Assembly: GCA_030704615.1 (NCBI GenBank)
Contig: CM060731.1
Coordinates: forward strand, 55,897,756 to 55,961,755
DNA: 64,000 bases
Source of the DNA: Takakia lepidozioides
Lineage: Eukaryota > Streptophyta > Takakiopsida > Takakiales > Takakiaceae
Direction: 5' to 3'
The notes under the pieces are model-generated. The model searched no databases. It was not told the DNA's origin and saw only the letters and a program-made list of their open reading frames with translations. Positions 42,100 through 51,665 of the stretch are shown in pieces (positions within the stretch are counted from its first letter, which is position 1; every line of letters starts with the position of its first letter). The position numbers and the translations under genes were made by a program.

Positions 42100-42859
42100 T
42101 AGAGTAGATGGATTCGTCCCCAACCTTGATCTGCAATATGCACACACTAATGTTATATTGTGAGGTAGTCAATTCATGAATCATAGATTAATAACATAAG
42201 ACCGAAATACAATTACAATGACTGTGGGAACTTGCGGCTGCCACAGGATTAGATCTTGGTGGGTCAGGGCTAACTTTTGACACCAAAAATGAAAAATAGT
42301 CGAGGGCTCTATCTGAAGCAGCACCATAAACATACAGACATGACAAAGTATAACAAATGTGTGCACAAGGCTGTCCCTCTAATAAAGCTCATCACAAGTC
42401 ATATTCACCTTCATCTTCAAGCTTCAAAGAAGCTCCACCATCCACAAGTTGGCGTAAATAAGGGCGTCTTCCCCTTGTGGGTACCGCTCCCTTTCGGGGA
42501 TAGACCCATCCACACCAAAATTACAATATTTCTCTGATTTCCTTCCATTAGGCTGCTCCAATCAAGTCCAATTAAGGGCTGTCTTTCGACCTAAGCCATG
42601 GACAGAGGTCAGACGCACTGCATAGGTCATCCAGTGAGGCCTAAGCAGTGCACAAGTTGGATGAGGATGGGCATGGTGAAGGATGGTCAAATCTCAATTT
42701 TGTGTGGTGATTTTGACCCCACAATTGGCTCGTGGAAGATTCATAAGCCAGAGGAAATACCCTCAACAGTACATCAGAGCCAATATTCTCAGGAAAGGGT
42801 GGTAGACCCACAGATCAATGAATGAAGCAAGACTCTCACGCCTATCCAAAAAACACGTT
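42100..42859 (-). other. 3' untranslated region of PPR gene A
   Basis: Several stretches match the region after the stop of PPR gene B: the part just after DYW-stop with TGTACTGTTGAGGG (near 42770; compare 57837), and AGGGGCAGCC/AGATAGAGCCC-like parts (42290-42390; compare 58050-58135). The copies were therefore duplicated as whole genes with their 3' flanks. The open frames here have no domain. Confidence 0.6.
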
Positions 42860-45448
42860 TCACCAGTAATCCCCACAAGAACAAACCCCATCTTCGAAGT
42901 GATGAAAGCGGTTAGCATCCCGAACAAGAATTGCTCGGCCAACAATCTTTGAGATGAACTTGGTGGCAGTGTGGCAGTCACCACACACCCGAAGATTCTT
43001 GATGACACGGAGAGGTGTCCCAGGGGCCGTGCTGATCAGCCCAAAAGCAATGGCCAGCTTCTCACTGTGGTGGCAAAGAGTGACTTCCTTTCTCTCCTCC
43101 TCCACATCATGCAATACAAAGTGCGTGTCAGGCACATACCCTGCCTCCTTCATCGGCCCAGACAATCTTCTCAGCTCAGCATGGATTTCCTCAAGTTTTG
43201 GATGCAATTTGTCATCCACAATGAAGGTGTGCACCCTGTTGCTGACCTCAATGCAGCAGTGACCTGGCTCCTTCCTAACACCTCTGACCTTCATCATTTT
43301 TCTCACCTTTGCACTATCATCCCACCTGCCAGCTGCAGCATAGATGTTTGATAGCAACACATAAGTTGCGGCATCCTGTTGATCCCACTTGAGTATAGAT
43401 GTTGCCGCACGTTCCGCCATCTCCACATTGCCATGAATTCTGCAGGCACCTAGCAAGGCCATCCATACCACAGCATTTGGTTTCATTGGCATTTTGTTAA
43501 TAAAATCCTCTGCCTCATCCAATTGTCCTGCACGGCCAAGAAGGTCCACCATGCAGCCAAAGTGCTCCACAGCTGGAGTGATGCCATGATCTTGACTTAG
43601 GGAGTTGAAGTAGTATCTACCTTCATCCACTAGGCCAGCATGGCTACATGAAGAGAGAACACATATAAAGGTGATACTGTTCAGCTTCAAGCCTTCCATT
43701 TGCATTTCTTGAAATAGTTGCAGGGCCTCCATATCACGACCATGCTGGCCATATCCTGCAATCATTGCGGTCCATGACACCACGTTTCGTTGGGCCATAT
43801 TGTCAAACACTCCCTTTGCGTCCTTGAGGCTCCCACATTTTGCATACATATCCACCAGGGTATTGTTAAGAATGACGTCAGGTGCAATTCCAGCTGTCAT
43901 GATGTCACCATGGACATCTTTACCCTTCTCCAGGGCTGCCAGGCTTGCACATGCATTGCAAATGCTTACGAACGTGACCTGGTTCGGTTTCACCCCTTGC
44001 TCTATCATTTGCTCATACATCTCCAAAGCCTTCATCCCACGCCCATGCTGGGCATATCCTGAGATCATGGTGGTCCACGACACCACATCTCGTTGGACCA
44101 TATTGTCAAACACTCCCTTTGCATCCTTGAGGCTTCCGCATTTGGCATACATATCAACCAGGGTGTTGTTCAGAATGAGATCTGGTACAATTCCAGCTTT
44201 GACAATGTCGCCATGTACCTCTTTGCCTTTTTCCAGGGCTGCCAGGCTTGCACAAGCATTGCAAACACTTACGTACGTGACCTGGTTGGGCTTCACCCCT
44301 TCCTGCATCATTTGCTCATACGTCTCCAAAGCCTCCATCCCGCATCCATGCTGGGCACATCCTGCTATCAATGCAGTCCATGACACCACATTTTGTTCAG
44401 CCATACTGTCGAACACTTCCTTTGCATCCTTGACGCTCCCGCATTTGGCATACATATCCACCAGGGCATTGTTCAGAATGACATCTGGTACAATACTAGT
44501 CTTGATGATGTCACCATGAACCTCTTTGCCCTTCTCCAGGGCTGTCAGGCTTGCACACGCATTGCAAACGCTTGCAAACGTGACCTGGTTGGGCTTCACC
44601 CCTTCCCACATCATTTGCTCATAAGTCTCCAAAGCCTCCATCCCACACCCAGCACGGGTATATCCTGCGATCATCACATTCCAGCACACCACATCTCGTT
44701 GGGGCGTATGGTCGAACACTTCCTGTGCATCCTTGATTCTCCCACATTTGGCATACATGTTCATCAGGGCAGTGTTCAGAATGACATCTGGTACGATTCC
44801 AGTTTTGACAATATCACCATGGACCTCTTTGCCCGTTTCCAGGGCTCCCAGGCTCGCACATGCATTGCAAATGCAAACAAACGTGATGTGGTTGGGCTTC
44901 ACCCCTTCTTGCATCATTTGCTCATATGTCTCCAAGGCATTCTTACCACATCCATGCTTGATAAATCCTGCAATCAATATATTCCATGTCACCAAACCTC
45001 GTTCAGGCATTTTGTTGAACACTTGGTGTGCATCCACGATGCTCCCACATTTCACATACATGTTGAGAAGGGTGTTTTGCAGAAAAATGCTTGGCTTGAA
45101 TGCACTTTGGATGATGTGAGTGTGCACCTGCTGTCCCGAATCCAGGCATTTCATCTGGATGCACTTATACAAGAGACAAACATAAGCATCTGAATCTGCC
45201 GAAATGCCTCTATGGTTCAAGCTTTGTAGTGCCTCTTTCAATTGCCCTGTGTCACACAGCATCCTCACATGACCAGAATTGCCAGAAGAGGTCTTGTGGA
45301 CTTCCTCTCTTCGTCCTCTTTCGGAAGCTGTGGCTATGGTGGAGGTGCCTGATTTTATCAACTGTGCTGCTGCTGCTGCTTCCAGTTGGCCACTGACCCA
45401 TGCATGTTTCTTGTAGCTACCAATCCACAGGGAATCATACGTAGGAAT
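42860..45448 (-). CDS. PPR gene A, main exon: PLS-class PPR-E-DYW editing factor
   Basis: 863 codons, fully open, beginning after acceptor GTGGGTGCAG (45449). It begins IPTYDSLWIGSYKKHAWV, the tail of an OSB-type PDF motif; the expected PDFKHK part is deleted. Near-identical PPR triplets of about 101 residues follow (LVDMYAKCGSLKDAKGVFD, EALETYEQMMQEGVKPNQVT), then E/E+ motifs (PMKPNAVVWMALLGACRIHG, LLSNIYAAAGRWDDSAKVR). The PG box is GHCCIEV and the DYW deaminase has CHHSEKLA (His and Glu of HxE), CGDCH (zinc Cys) and the end CSCGDYW. Such proteins act in chloroplasts or mitochondria and deaminate specific cytidines in RNA. Small upstream exons lie at 49997-50593 beyond an intronic LINE. All catalytic residues are kept, so it is probably functional. 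Confidence 0.88.
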   Translation of the reverse strand: MPTYDSLWIGSYKKHAWVSGQLEAAAAAQLIKSGTSTIATASERGRREEVHKTSSGNSGHVRMLCDTGQLKEALQSLNHRGISADSDAYVCLLYKCIQMKCLDSGQQVHTHIIQSAFKPSIFLQNTLLNMYVKCGSIVDAHQVFNKMPERGLVTWNILIAGFIKHGCGKNALETYEQMMQEGVKPNHITFVCICNACASLGALETGKEVHGDIVKTGIVPDVILNTALMNMYAKCGRIKDAQEVFDHTPQRDVVCWNVMIAGYTRAGCGMEALETYEQMMWEGVKPNQVTFASVCNACASLTALEKGKEVHGDIIKTSIVPDVILNNALVDMYAKCGSVKDAKEVFDSMAEQNVVSWTALIAGCAQHGCGMEALETYEQMMQEGVKPNQVTYVSVCNACASLAALEKGKEVHGDIVKAGIVPDLILNNTLVDMYAKCGSLKDAKGVFDNMVQRDVVSWTTMISGYAQHGRGMKALEMYEQMIEQGVKPNQVTFVSICNACASLAALEKGKDVHGDIMTAGIAPDVILNNTLVDMYAKCGSLKDAKGVFDNMAQRNVVSWTAMIAGYGQHGRDMEALQLFQEMQMEGLKLNSITFICVLSSCSHAGLVDEGRYYFNSLSQDHGITPAVEHFGCMVDLLGRAGQLDEAEDFINKMPMKPNAVVWMALLGACRIHGNVEMAERAATSILKWDQQDAATYVLLSNIYAAAGRWDDSAKVRKMMKVRGVRKEPGHCCIEVSNRVHTFIVDDKLHPKLEEIHAELRRLSGPMKEAGYVPDTHFVLHDVEEERKEVTLCHHSEKLAIAFGLISTAPGTPLRVIKNLRVCGDCHTATKFISKIVGRAILVRDANRFHHFEDGVCSCGDYW

Positions 45449-45608
45449 CTGCACCCACCACCCCTCAGCTTTTCCTGCCCGGCACTATTATTGCAAACAT
45501 CCTCCCCTTTCTGCTAGCAGCTGACAAAGGCAGCCTAACGTTTTCTAGCAAACACCCCAACCCAACTTATCACAGACTAGTTCTTATGTTGAATTGCTAC
45601 AATGTGCT

Positions 45609-45622
45609 GGGGAGAAAGAGAT
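45609..45622. repeat. Target-site duplication, 3' side of LINE copy 1
   Basis: TGGGGAGAAAGAGAT (45608-45622) recurs exactly at 49925-49939 on the other side of the LINE. A 15-base duplication is typical of target-primed reverse transcription. Confidence 0.92.
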
Positions 45623-45627
45623 TGTAC

Positions 45628-46653
45628 TCATAAGACGTTGTTTGCCGTAGCCTTGTGGCCATTGACCCCGCGCCCAGTTTGAGCGGGAACAAAAGGGACA
45701 GAACCTACCTCTGTCAGGGGCTGACGTTGGTAGTAAGACTTACCTCCATATAAAGAATTAATCCGGGTTTTCCAGATATCCTCTAGAAATCCCTTCACAC
45801 AAGCATCAATCTGCTGTGTGTGATTAGCCCAAAAACTAGGCCTCAGGAGGGCCTGGGCTTTTGGCTCAGCCTCGAGACTTTCAAAGTTGGTAAACAGGGG
45901 TACAGGCACAATTCCCTTAATAGATTTGAAGAGTGCGTCTCTTTGGTGAGAGAACCCTGGACAGTGTATCAGAAAATGAATACTGTCTTCAGATTGCCCA
46001 CACAACGGGCAATTGCACTCTCCCTTTCCTCTCTGCTTCTGTTTGCTGTTCAAAGGTAGGCTTCCTGCCCTGAGTTTAAATTTCAGTCTAGTGCCGAGAG
46101 TGGGTAGACCCTTGAGGTCATCCAAGATGTCCTCCCCCATGTCACAGACTGGAAACAAGTTCAGGGAAGTTTTCTGCCTAACTTCATTTTCATCAGACAA
46201 TCTCATGGCAACAGACATGGCTGAGGACACTACAGCCTCTAAGTCAGATTTATCCAGCAGGGTCAAGACTTGCGGATCCAGGTCCAGGTCCTTGAGGATC
46301 TCTTCTACTCTCTTCTGCCAGGACTTAGCCTGTTTGACAGGGCGGTCCTGTTTCCAAGATATAGAGTTGATTAACTTAGGATATCTGGTGTTGGGCATAT
46401 GTTGCAGCTGACCCCACCATCTGACCTTGAATTCATCTCGTCGGGAGCTTAAGGACGGAACACCAAACTCACCCCGAACAGCCACATTGGCTGTTTTGGA
46501 GCATGCTGACATACACTCCTTAAGCACCCCCACTTGAATGGATTCTAGAGACTTAGCCTGGTTGGAGTTATCAACCCATATAGCAGATCCGTACTCCAAG
46601 GCAGGTCTAGTAACGCGACAAAGCATGGTTTTCTTAACCTCAGAGTTGACCCC
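45628..46653 (-). CDS. LINE copy 1: C-terminal domain after an in-frame TGA
   Basis: The frame continues in phase after the TGA (GVNSEVKKTMLCRV) for 341 residues to a TAA at the very end of the element. It contains the usual region after RT (RPALEYGSAIWVDNSNQA, FKVRWWGQLQHMP) and a zinc-like motif (CPLCGQSEDSIHFLIHCPG) found at the C-terminus of many LINE proteins, where it helps bind RNA. There is an internal ATG (46626) 27 bases after the stop, so translation could also restart. Copy 2 has the same TGA and the same restart ATG. Confidence 0.85.
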   Translation of the reverse strand, partial: GVNSEVKKTMLCRVTRPALEYGSAIWVDNSNQAKSLESIQVGVLKECMSACSKTANVAVRGEFGVPSLSSRRDEFKVRWWGQLQHMPNTRYPKLINSISWKQDRPVKQAKSWQKRVEEILKDLDLDPQVLTLLDKSDLEAVVSSAMSVAMRLSDENEVRQKTSLNLFPVCDMGEDILDDLKGLPTLGTRLKFKLRAGSLPLNSKQKQRGKGECNCPLCGQSEDSIHFLIHCPGFSHQRDALFKSIKGIVPVPLFTNFESLEAEPKAQALLRPSFWANHTQQIDACVKGFLEDIWKTRINSLYGGKSYYQRQPLTEVGSVPFVPAQTGRGVNGHKATANNVL

Positions 46654-49600
46654 TCAGCAGTGGAAAAATTTAGTGAGCCCCAGAGCTTTGCCCTTGCCAG
46701 TTTGAACAACTTTCCGGATATGTGCATCCCAATTACAATTGGAGGAGAACTCAACGCCCAGGTATGTGTAGGCAGGGAGGACCGGGATCTCTTGGCTACC
46801 CCACTGCCACTTAAGATCACTTCCTCCCTCTCCTCTGTCGTTGAATGCTACCACTGCACATTTGCTGACATTAGCCTCTAGCCCCCAAAGATCAAAGTAT
46901 CTCTTCGCGCAATCAATCAACTCCTGGAGATTGGTTGGAGTCTCCCCTCTGCCTGCGAAGTCATCCGCAAACATAAGGGCTGGTATAGTGGTATCACCCA
47001 CCCTTAACCCAAATCCCTCACTTTCCACATCCTCAAGGAGTTGATTGATGAAAACATTGAAGAGCAGAGGGGAGAGAGTACATCCTTGAGCTACACCTTG
47101 GTCTATGTCAAAGAAGTTGGACTTCTGTCCGTTAACAGTGACACAGCTTTTGGTGTGAGCATACAAGTTGTGGACAACTCTCCACATCTTTCCCTTGATC
47201 CCACAAGACCAGAGGCGGAACCATAGGCCATCTCTCCACACTGTGTCATAAGCCTTTTTGACATCCAGGAAAAAGACATAAGTGGGTTTCCCTTCTTTTT
47301 TTCTTCCCTGGATAATCTGGCTTAGAGTGAAGATATGATCCACACAGCCCCTGTTTCGCCGAAAGCCAGCTTGGCCTTCGTGGAAACAACCTCTAGACTC
47401 CAGATCAACCTCGAGACGAGTACTTATAACTCTGCAGAATGTCTTGCCAACAGCATTGAGGAGCGTGATGCCACGGTAGTTCCCCGGTTCTTCTCTGTCA
47501 CCCTTCTTGTATAGATTGACAATGACCCCCTGTCGCCAGCGAAAGGGGATCATTTCAGTCTTCCAGATAAGGTTCAAGAGGAGAACTAGGGCCTCTATCA
47601 TGGGATCGCCACCGTGCTTGATAAGCTCGTTGACAATACCATCAGGTCCACCAGCTTTATATCCATTTAAATGTTCAATTGTTTCCACAATCTCAGAAGA
47701 ACTAATGGGAGCATTATAAGCCATTGAAATATACTCCAGTTCATCAGGGCTGTTTTGAATCATAGGAACAGTTTTTCCAACTGTGTCCCTCCATTCAGCA
47801 GAAGACCCCTCACTGTTAGACCTAGAAGTTCTGCCAAGGATACTGTAGTGAGTTTCAAAGGTTTTGACAATGTCAACCGATGAAGTAACCACTGCACCTT
47901 TAGTAGTCTTCAGCGCTTGTACTTGCTGACCGTTTTTCGGTTTGTACAAACGTTGAAGGGCCAACCAGAATTTCTTGTCATTACCACCATGGTGGTTTGA
48001 GTTTATTTCACTGTATAACTTGTCCCAGTATAATTTATTCTGAGACCTAACAAGCTGATTGATATCTTTACGGAGCTGGTAGTACCTCGCCCACAATTCT
48101 CTGTTGGTTTCCAAATTGAAGCACTCTTTATAGAGGGCTCGTCTCTCAGCTATCTTGAGTTTAATCTCATTAGTCCACCAATTAACTGCTCTACCGCAGA
48201 CAATTAGTTTCCTCCCAATGATCTTGTCAGCCATGGAGGAAATGAAACTCTCCCAAGAGTCCACTGCTCTTTCGACTTCATTTCTTGCGTTAACAGAGCG
48301 TGACTGAAGTTCTTGGAGTGATTGGACAAAATGAGGGAGAGCCTCTTGCAAGGCCTGGACGTACTCAGCCTTGACCTCCTCATTGTGGAATTTTTCTATG
48401 TGCCACTTCCGAATCGAACGTTTCACAGATCTCTTGGTGGTGGGAAAACACCTTTTGATCTCAGTCCAAACCAGGAAGTGGTCAGAGGTACCAATATCAG
48501 TTCTGTCGATCAACACATTGGCACACTGGGGGATCAAAATTTTGTCCATTATGATATAGTCCACAATGGAACGTTCCCCAGTTTGGGGTTTCTCACGAGT
48601 CCACTGCACTTGGTCACCTCTTGTCCTGTTATTCAAGGTCAAAAGCTGAAGCTCTTCTAGACAGTTAATTAACCGTCTGCCATTAGAATTCAGCTCGTCC
48701 TCACCAAAAGGTCCAATGATATCGTCCTGATGGATCCCTTTGAACGAAGCACAGTCCAGCTTTACATCTTCGAAGGCCTTGTCTGCGTCAGCACTAAGGG
48801 TCCCCTCTGTGGGCATGTAAACACAACCAACAAAGAGGTCCTTTGTACTCATGCCGCCCTTCAAATTCAGTTTTAGCCAGATACTATGCTCGTACCTCAA
48901 ACCCTTGTTCATAATTTCACAATTGTCAAACAAGAAATCACGGACAAAGAATCCGACCCCATTTTGACCGCGTTTGGCAGAGGCTGCCTTGAGAGTACAC
49001 ATCTTACCTGCCCATTTATAACCAATGACATCTCCAACCAGTTTATCCGACGTTTCCCATGTTTCTTGCCCAGCACAGATATGAATATCATTAGTCCGAA
49101 GAACTTGTCCCACTTCAAGTTGTTTCCTTTGGTTGGTCAACCCTGAGAAGTTGAAAGTGGCCAGCCGCAAGCCAGCCCTTTGCCTGTGAATTGTTTGTCG
49201 TCTAGGTAGCTTGTGATTGCTCCTGGACGGCCAACCGTTCTGCAAAGGGGGGACAGTTACCCCATGTGTAGATTTTGCTTGTCTTGTGTAAACTTTGAGA
49301 ATTGGTAAACCATTCAGGGTACCAAATCTTTCAGTTACACGACGCACAGGCTCCGCACACATAGGGGCAGATTGTCCGTCAGACTGCTTGGGGACAATTA
49401 CCCCGTCTGCACACTTAGGGACAGGTTGTCCATCTGACGGCTTGGGGACAATTACCCCGTGTATAGAATTTGTTCGTCTTGTGTAAACCTTGAGGATTGG
49501 TAAACCATTCAGAGTACCAAATCCTTCAGATTCAGGACGTTCAGGTTCCGTACACTTAGGGGCATCTTGTCCTTCTGGCTGTTTGGATTCAACCTCATCC

Positions 49601-49887
49601 AGAGCATCAAACTGATTAGAAACTCTCAAGTTGAAGTTGTTGCCCTTGGTTGTCGTCCTAGAGCGCCCCATTGAATCACCAATGTCTAAGACCGCTCTCC
49701 AGCCAGTCAAGGGACGAACTTCTTTGAGATTGAATTGATGCGGGACTCTATTAGAAGCACTTTTGGTCATTGCAACCTTCAACGTACCCCTGTTATCAAG
49801 TCTCGAGATGGTACCATTAGCCATGAAATCCAAGCCTAAGCTAGAGCATGTAGTTTTAAAGGACACATCGTCCATCCTGGGATTCAC
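46654..49887 (-). CDS. LINE copy 1: endonuclease-reverse transcriptase
   Basis: 1077 codons. Residues 1-215 form a variable N-terminus holding two copies of a repeat (FGTLNGLPILKVYTR). From about 218 an APE-type endonuclease follows (LRLATFNFSGLTNQRK, GQETWE with the catalytic Glu, GVGFFVRDF, and the final IGTSDHFLVW with Ser-Asp-His). RT motifs run from about 690: YKAGGPDGIVNELIKHG, PFRWRQGVIVNLYKKGD, NYRGITLLNAVGK, GFRRNRGCVDHIF, FLDVKKAYDTVWRDG, GVAQGCTLSPLLFN and the active site ALMFADDFAGRG. The enzyme nicks DNA and copies its RNA at the nick. The frame ends at a TGA after LTKFFHC and continues in phase beyond it. No frameshifts are present, so the copy is young. Confidence 0.92.
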   Translation of the reverse strand: MNPRMDDVSFKTTCSSLGLDFMANGTISRLDNRGTLKVAMTKSASNRVPHQFNLKEVRPLTGWRAVLDIGDSMGRSRTTTKGNNFNLRVSNQFDALDEVESKQPEGQDAPKCTEPERPESEGFGTLNGLPILKVYTRRTNSIHGVIVPKPSDGQPVPKCADGVIVPKQSDGQSAPMCAEPVRRVTERFGTLNGLPILKVYTRQAKSTHGVTVPPLQNGWPSRSNHKLPRRQTIHRQRAGLRLATFNFSGLTNQRKQLEVGQVLRTNDIHICAGQETWETSDKLVGDVIGYKWAGKMCTLKAASAKRGQNGVGFFVRDFLFDNCEIMNKGLRYEHSIWLKLNLKGGMSTKDLFVGCVYMPTEGTLSADADKAFEDVKLDCASFKGIHQDDIIGPFGEDELNSNGRRLINCLEELQLLTLNNRTRGDQVQWTREKPQTGERSIVDYIIMDKILIPQCANVLIDRTDIGTSDHFLVWTEIKRCFPTTKRSVKRSIRKWHIEKFHNEEVKAEYVQALQEALPHFVQSLQELQSRSVNARNEVERAVDSWESFISSMADKIIGRKLIVCGRAVNWWTNEIKLKIAERRALYKECFNLETNRELWARYYQLRKDINQLVRSQNKLYWDKLYSEINSNHHGGNDKKFWLALQRLYKPKNGQQVQALKTTKGAVVTSSVDIVKTFETHYSILGRTSRSNSEGSSAEWRDTVGKTVPMIQNSPDELEYISMAYNAPISSSEIVETIEHLNGYKAGGPDGIVNELIKHGGDPMIEALVLLLNLIWKTEMIPFRWRQGVIVNLYKKGDREEPGNYRGITLLNAVGKTFCRVISTRLEVDLESRGCFHEGQAGFRRNRGCVDHIFTLSQIIQGRKKEGKPTYVFFLDVKKAYDTVWRDGLWFRLWSCGIKGKMWRVVHNLYAHTKSCVTVNGQKSNFFDIDQGVAQGCTLSPLLFNVFINQLLEDVESEGFGLRVGDTTIPALMFADDFAGRGETPTNLQELIDCAKRYFDLWGLEANVSKCAVVAFNDRGEGGSDLKWQWGSQEIPVLPAYTYLGVEFSSNCNWDAHIRKVVQTGKGKALGLTKFFHC

Positions 49888-49924
49888 CCCAAAAACTACA
49901 CATGAAGCCCTAGATTTGGCATAA

Positions 49925-49939
49925 TGGGGAGAAAGAGAT
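49925..49939. repeat. Target-site duplication, 5' side of LINE copy 1
   Basis: Second copy of TGGGGAGAAAGAGAT, identical to 45608-45622. Confidence 0.92.
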
Positions 49940-49996
49940 GCATCTTGTTGTCTTGTTCTCTCTGTAATTTAATTCTGTAATGTAACAGGCATTCAC

Positions 49997-50085
49997 CTTG
50001 TCGCCTCCGTTTTCCCACCATTCACTGGGGTCCAAACAAAATTGCTTCCAAAGCTTCTCCTGGTCTCTGTTTTTTGGATATTTGC
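49997..50085 (-). CDS. PPR gene A, exon with the WW half of an OSB-type PDF motif
   Basis: An 89-base exon sits between acceptor GGCAACAG (50086) and donor GACAAG/GTGAAT. It enters in phase 1 and leaves in phase 0, as do the matching exons of gene B. It encodes KYPKNRDQEKLWKQF, then DPSEWWENGGDK. LW..F..DP.EWWDNR..K is the first half of the PDF motif of plant OSB proteins, which bind single-stranded DNA in organelles. The partner half should follow on the next exon, but in gene A it is shortened. The preceding intron (138 bases) is also open in one frame, so retention is possible. Confidence 0.7.
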
Positions 50086-50223
50086 CTGTTGCCACAATGC
50101 AGTAACATGTCAAAATCACTCCAAACCACCATGGATCCACCGACGAGCTAACATGCAGAAGGGACAATTCTACTAAAGAGGACAAAACAGGACGAAATGT
50201 GTTGGAGAAGACCATGCCCTCAC

Positions 50224-50356
50224 CACATTTCCCTTGACCTTGTGTCATATAAGCAGCTGGTTTTTCTTTCACCCAAGGAGGATTCAACCCATCATCAATC
50301 CAAAGGACCACTGGTGTGCGCTGCTTGTATCTGTAGTCAGGTGATCTCGGTTTGGT
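50224..50356 (-). CDS. PPR gene A, exon with the PDF half of the motif
   Basis: A 133-base exon follows acceptor GGTTCTTGCAG and ends at AAATGTG/GTGAGG, entering in phase 0 and leaving in phase 1, so that its last G joins the GC of the next exon to give Gly. It encodes SPDYRYKQRTPVVLWIDDGL, then NPPWVKEK. This matches the second half of the OSB PDF motif, PDFKHK-x-T-x-x-x-LW..PPWV..KL. Together with 50514-50593 it makes one complete PDF motif. The homologous exon of gene B (54158) has a one-base insertion. Confidence 0.7.
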
Positions 50357-50513
50357 CTGCAAGAACCACCACGGTGCAGCTGAGCAGCTATAGATTTAAA
50401 CATGGCGCCTAAGACTATAATACATATTCAACACCAGGAAAATGAACAATTATGAGACCTCATATTCGCAGAACGGACGAACATCTTTACAATGTGCGTT
50501 AAGAAAGCCACAC

Positions 50514-50593
50514 CGTGCCATTGCGGTTGTCCCACCACTGTGAAGGATCTTTAAAAAACTCATGCCAGTGCTGCTCCAGGCTCGATGGTCGAC
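50514..50593 (-). CDS. PPR gene A, upstream WW exon
   Basis: An 80-base exon after TGCACAAAG encodes PSSLEQHWHEFFKDPSQWW, then DNRNGT, ending at ACG/GTGTGG in phase 0. It is the best match here to the OSB WWDNR consensus. Its phases fit the next exon (50356) exactly. The exon carrying the start codon and any organelle transit peptide was not found, so the 5' end of gene A is open. Confidence 0.65.
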
Positions 50594-50599
50594 CTTTGT

Positions 50600-51200
50600 G
50601 CACAAAACTCCGACAACATCAATACTTTGACAGGTTCCTTATGGAGGAGTGCTAGTGCTGTCAACAACATATATGCAAAGCACTCTAGGCTCCAGTGGAC
50701 TCTACACATGAGGAACATACGAACATGTCCACATTTACACAGATGCTAAACAAGACTGTGCAAGACAAGGCTGCGCCTCTAATCAGTTCACTGTGAGTCG
50801 TGTCTTGCATCGAGGTAAAAAGTACACGGACCAGCACATCTCTCAGACACCGCCGGGATGGCAGCGTCTTCCCGCGTTCTCCTGCACGCGCATACCCACT
50901 CCATACTCGAGGTCTCCTCTTGGGTGCAGCGGATTAAAGGGCTGGGCTGGCTATGGAGCTGAAATCGACATCCCCCTTGGCAATGGTGGCTATGGCGCCT
51001 TCTGGGATGCCATTCAAATTAGGTGATAACACGAAACTCTCCGCGGTTTCCTTTATTGGGGTCGCTGTGTTGTATGTATGCGCCATCGGATCCAGGCTCG
51101 GAATCGTCTTTGGGGCAATTCAGCAGAACGAGTACTGTGGGCAAAGAAGCAAGAAAGTGCACGGGATCGTTAGACAAGGCCTATAATTGGTATATTTGGC
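50600..51200. promoter_or_regulatory. Head-to-head region between PPR genes A and B
   Basis: The two paralogous genes diverge from here. Both presumably have more 5' exons and promoters in this interval. The ORFs at 50793-51026 and 50953-51186 have no domain. Part of it (50640-50740, minus) matches intron sequence of gene B (51610-51750), for example CACTCCTCCATAAGG. No TATA box or start codon could be assigned with confidence. Confidence 0.35.
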
Positions 51201-51206
51201 GTGCAG

Positions 51207-51286
51207 GTCAACCCTGGAGCATGGAAGAGCGCTGGCAAGAGTTCTTTAAAGATCCTTCAGAATGGTGGGACAGTAGCGGTGACATT
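51207..51286 (+). CDS. PPR gene B, first WW exon
   Basis: An 80-base exon after GGCGTGCAG encodes QPWSMEERWQEFFKDPSEWW, then DSSGDI, ending at ATT/GTGAGC. Its length and phases (enters phase 1, leaves phase 0) equal those of exon 50514-50593. It is the WW half of an OSB-type PDF motif. Confidence 0.65.
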
Positions 51287-51566
51287 GTGAGCTTTCTTCA
51301 TTCATGTATGATGTGAAGGAGTCCGAGCGAGTTTGACTGAACTCTGGTGTGATCGTACTGTGTAGATTGGAATGTACCCCTAGTTGTTGACAGAATTCAG
51401 AATCTCACTTTGCTTGCCAAAACTGCTTTTACTGTCAGTTGCGGGGTTGTTCTTCCTGAGTAGGGCATAAAAGTCGGATTCGCCAGGTCTTTTCCCTAGA
51501 GTTTGCAAGGTACCTGGGAGGGTTGAGACTCTGGCTGCTCAGCTGCTCCCTGGTCGTTTTCACAGA

Positions 51567-51665
51567 CCCCTCCAAACTCTCCAGACTATAGACATAAGCT
51601 TGTCCGTGTAAGGTTGGATATGTTTGAATGTTCCTCATTGTGTAGAGTCCAATGGAGCCCAAAGT
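51567..51665 (+). pseudogene. PPR gene B, decayed PDF exon
   Basis: After acceptor GTTTTCACAG the frame reads TPPNSPDYRHKLVRV in phase 0, the start of the PDF half of the motif. It then loses similarity and meets a TGA at about 51666. The expected LW..PPWV part is absent. It is probably a degenerate exon skipped in the transcript, or gene B is broken here. Confidence 0.45.

Larger units (their letters stand above)
45623..49924 (-). mobile_element. Full-length-like LINE, copy 1
   Basis: The 4.3-kb unit lies between identical 15-base target duplications, in the second intron region of PPR gene A and in the same orientation as the gene. It encodes endonuclease, RT and a C-terminal zinc motif in one frame broken by one TGA. 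The element ends TTATGAGTACA with no poly-A tail. Copy 2 (51853-53989) ends with the same bases, so this is the true 3' end of the family. The 5' end lies shortly upstream of the first ATG (49887), leaving a leader of only about 37 bases, so a slightly longer source element is possible. Confidence 0.9.

Noticed and set aside
46654-46656. Selenocysteine insertion at the LINE TGA
   Set aside because: Land plants lack the selenocysteine machinery as far as known, and no hairpin element was identified. Readthrough, re-initiation or a defective source copy are simpler.
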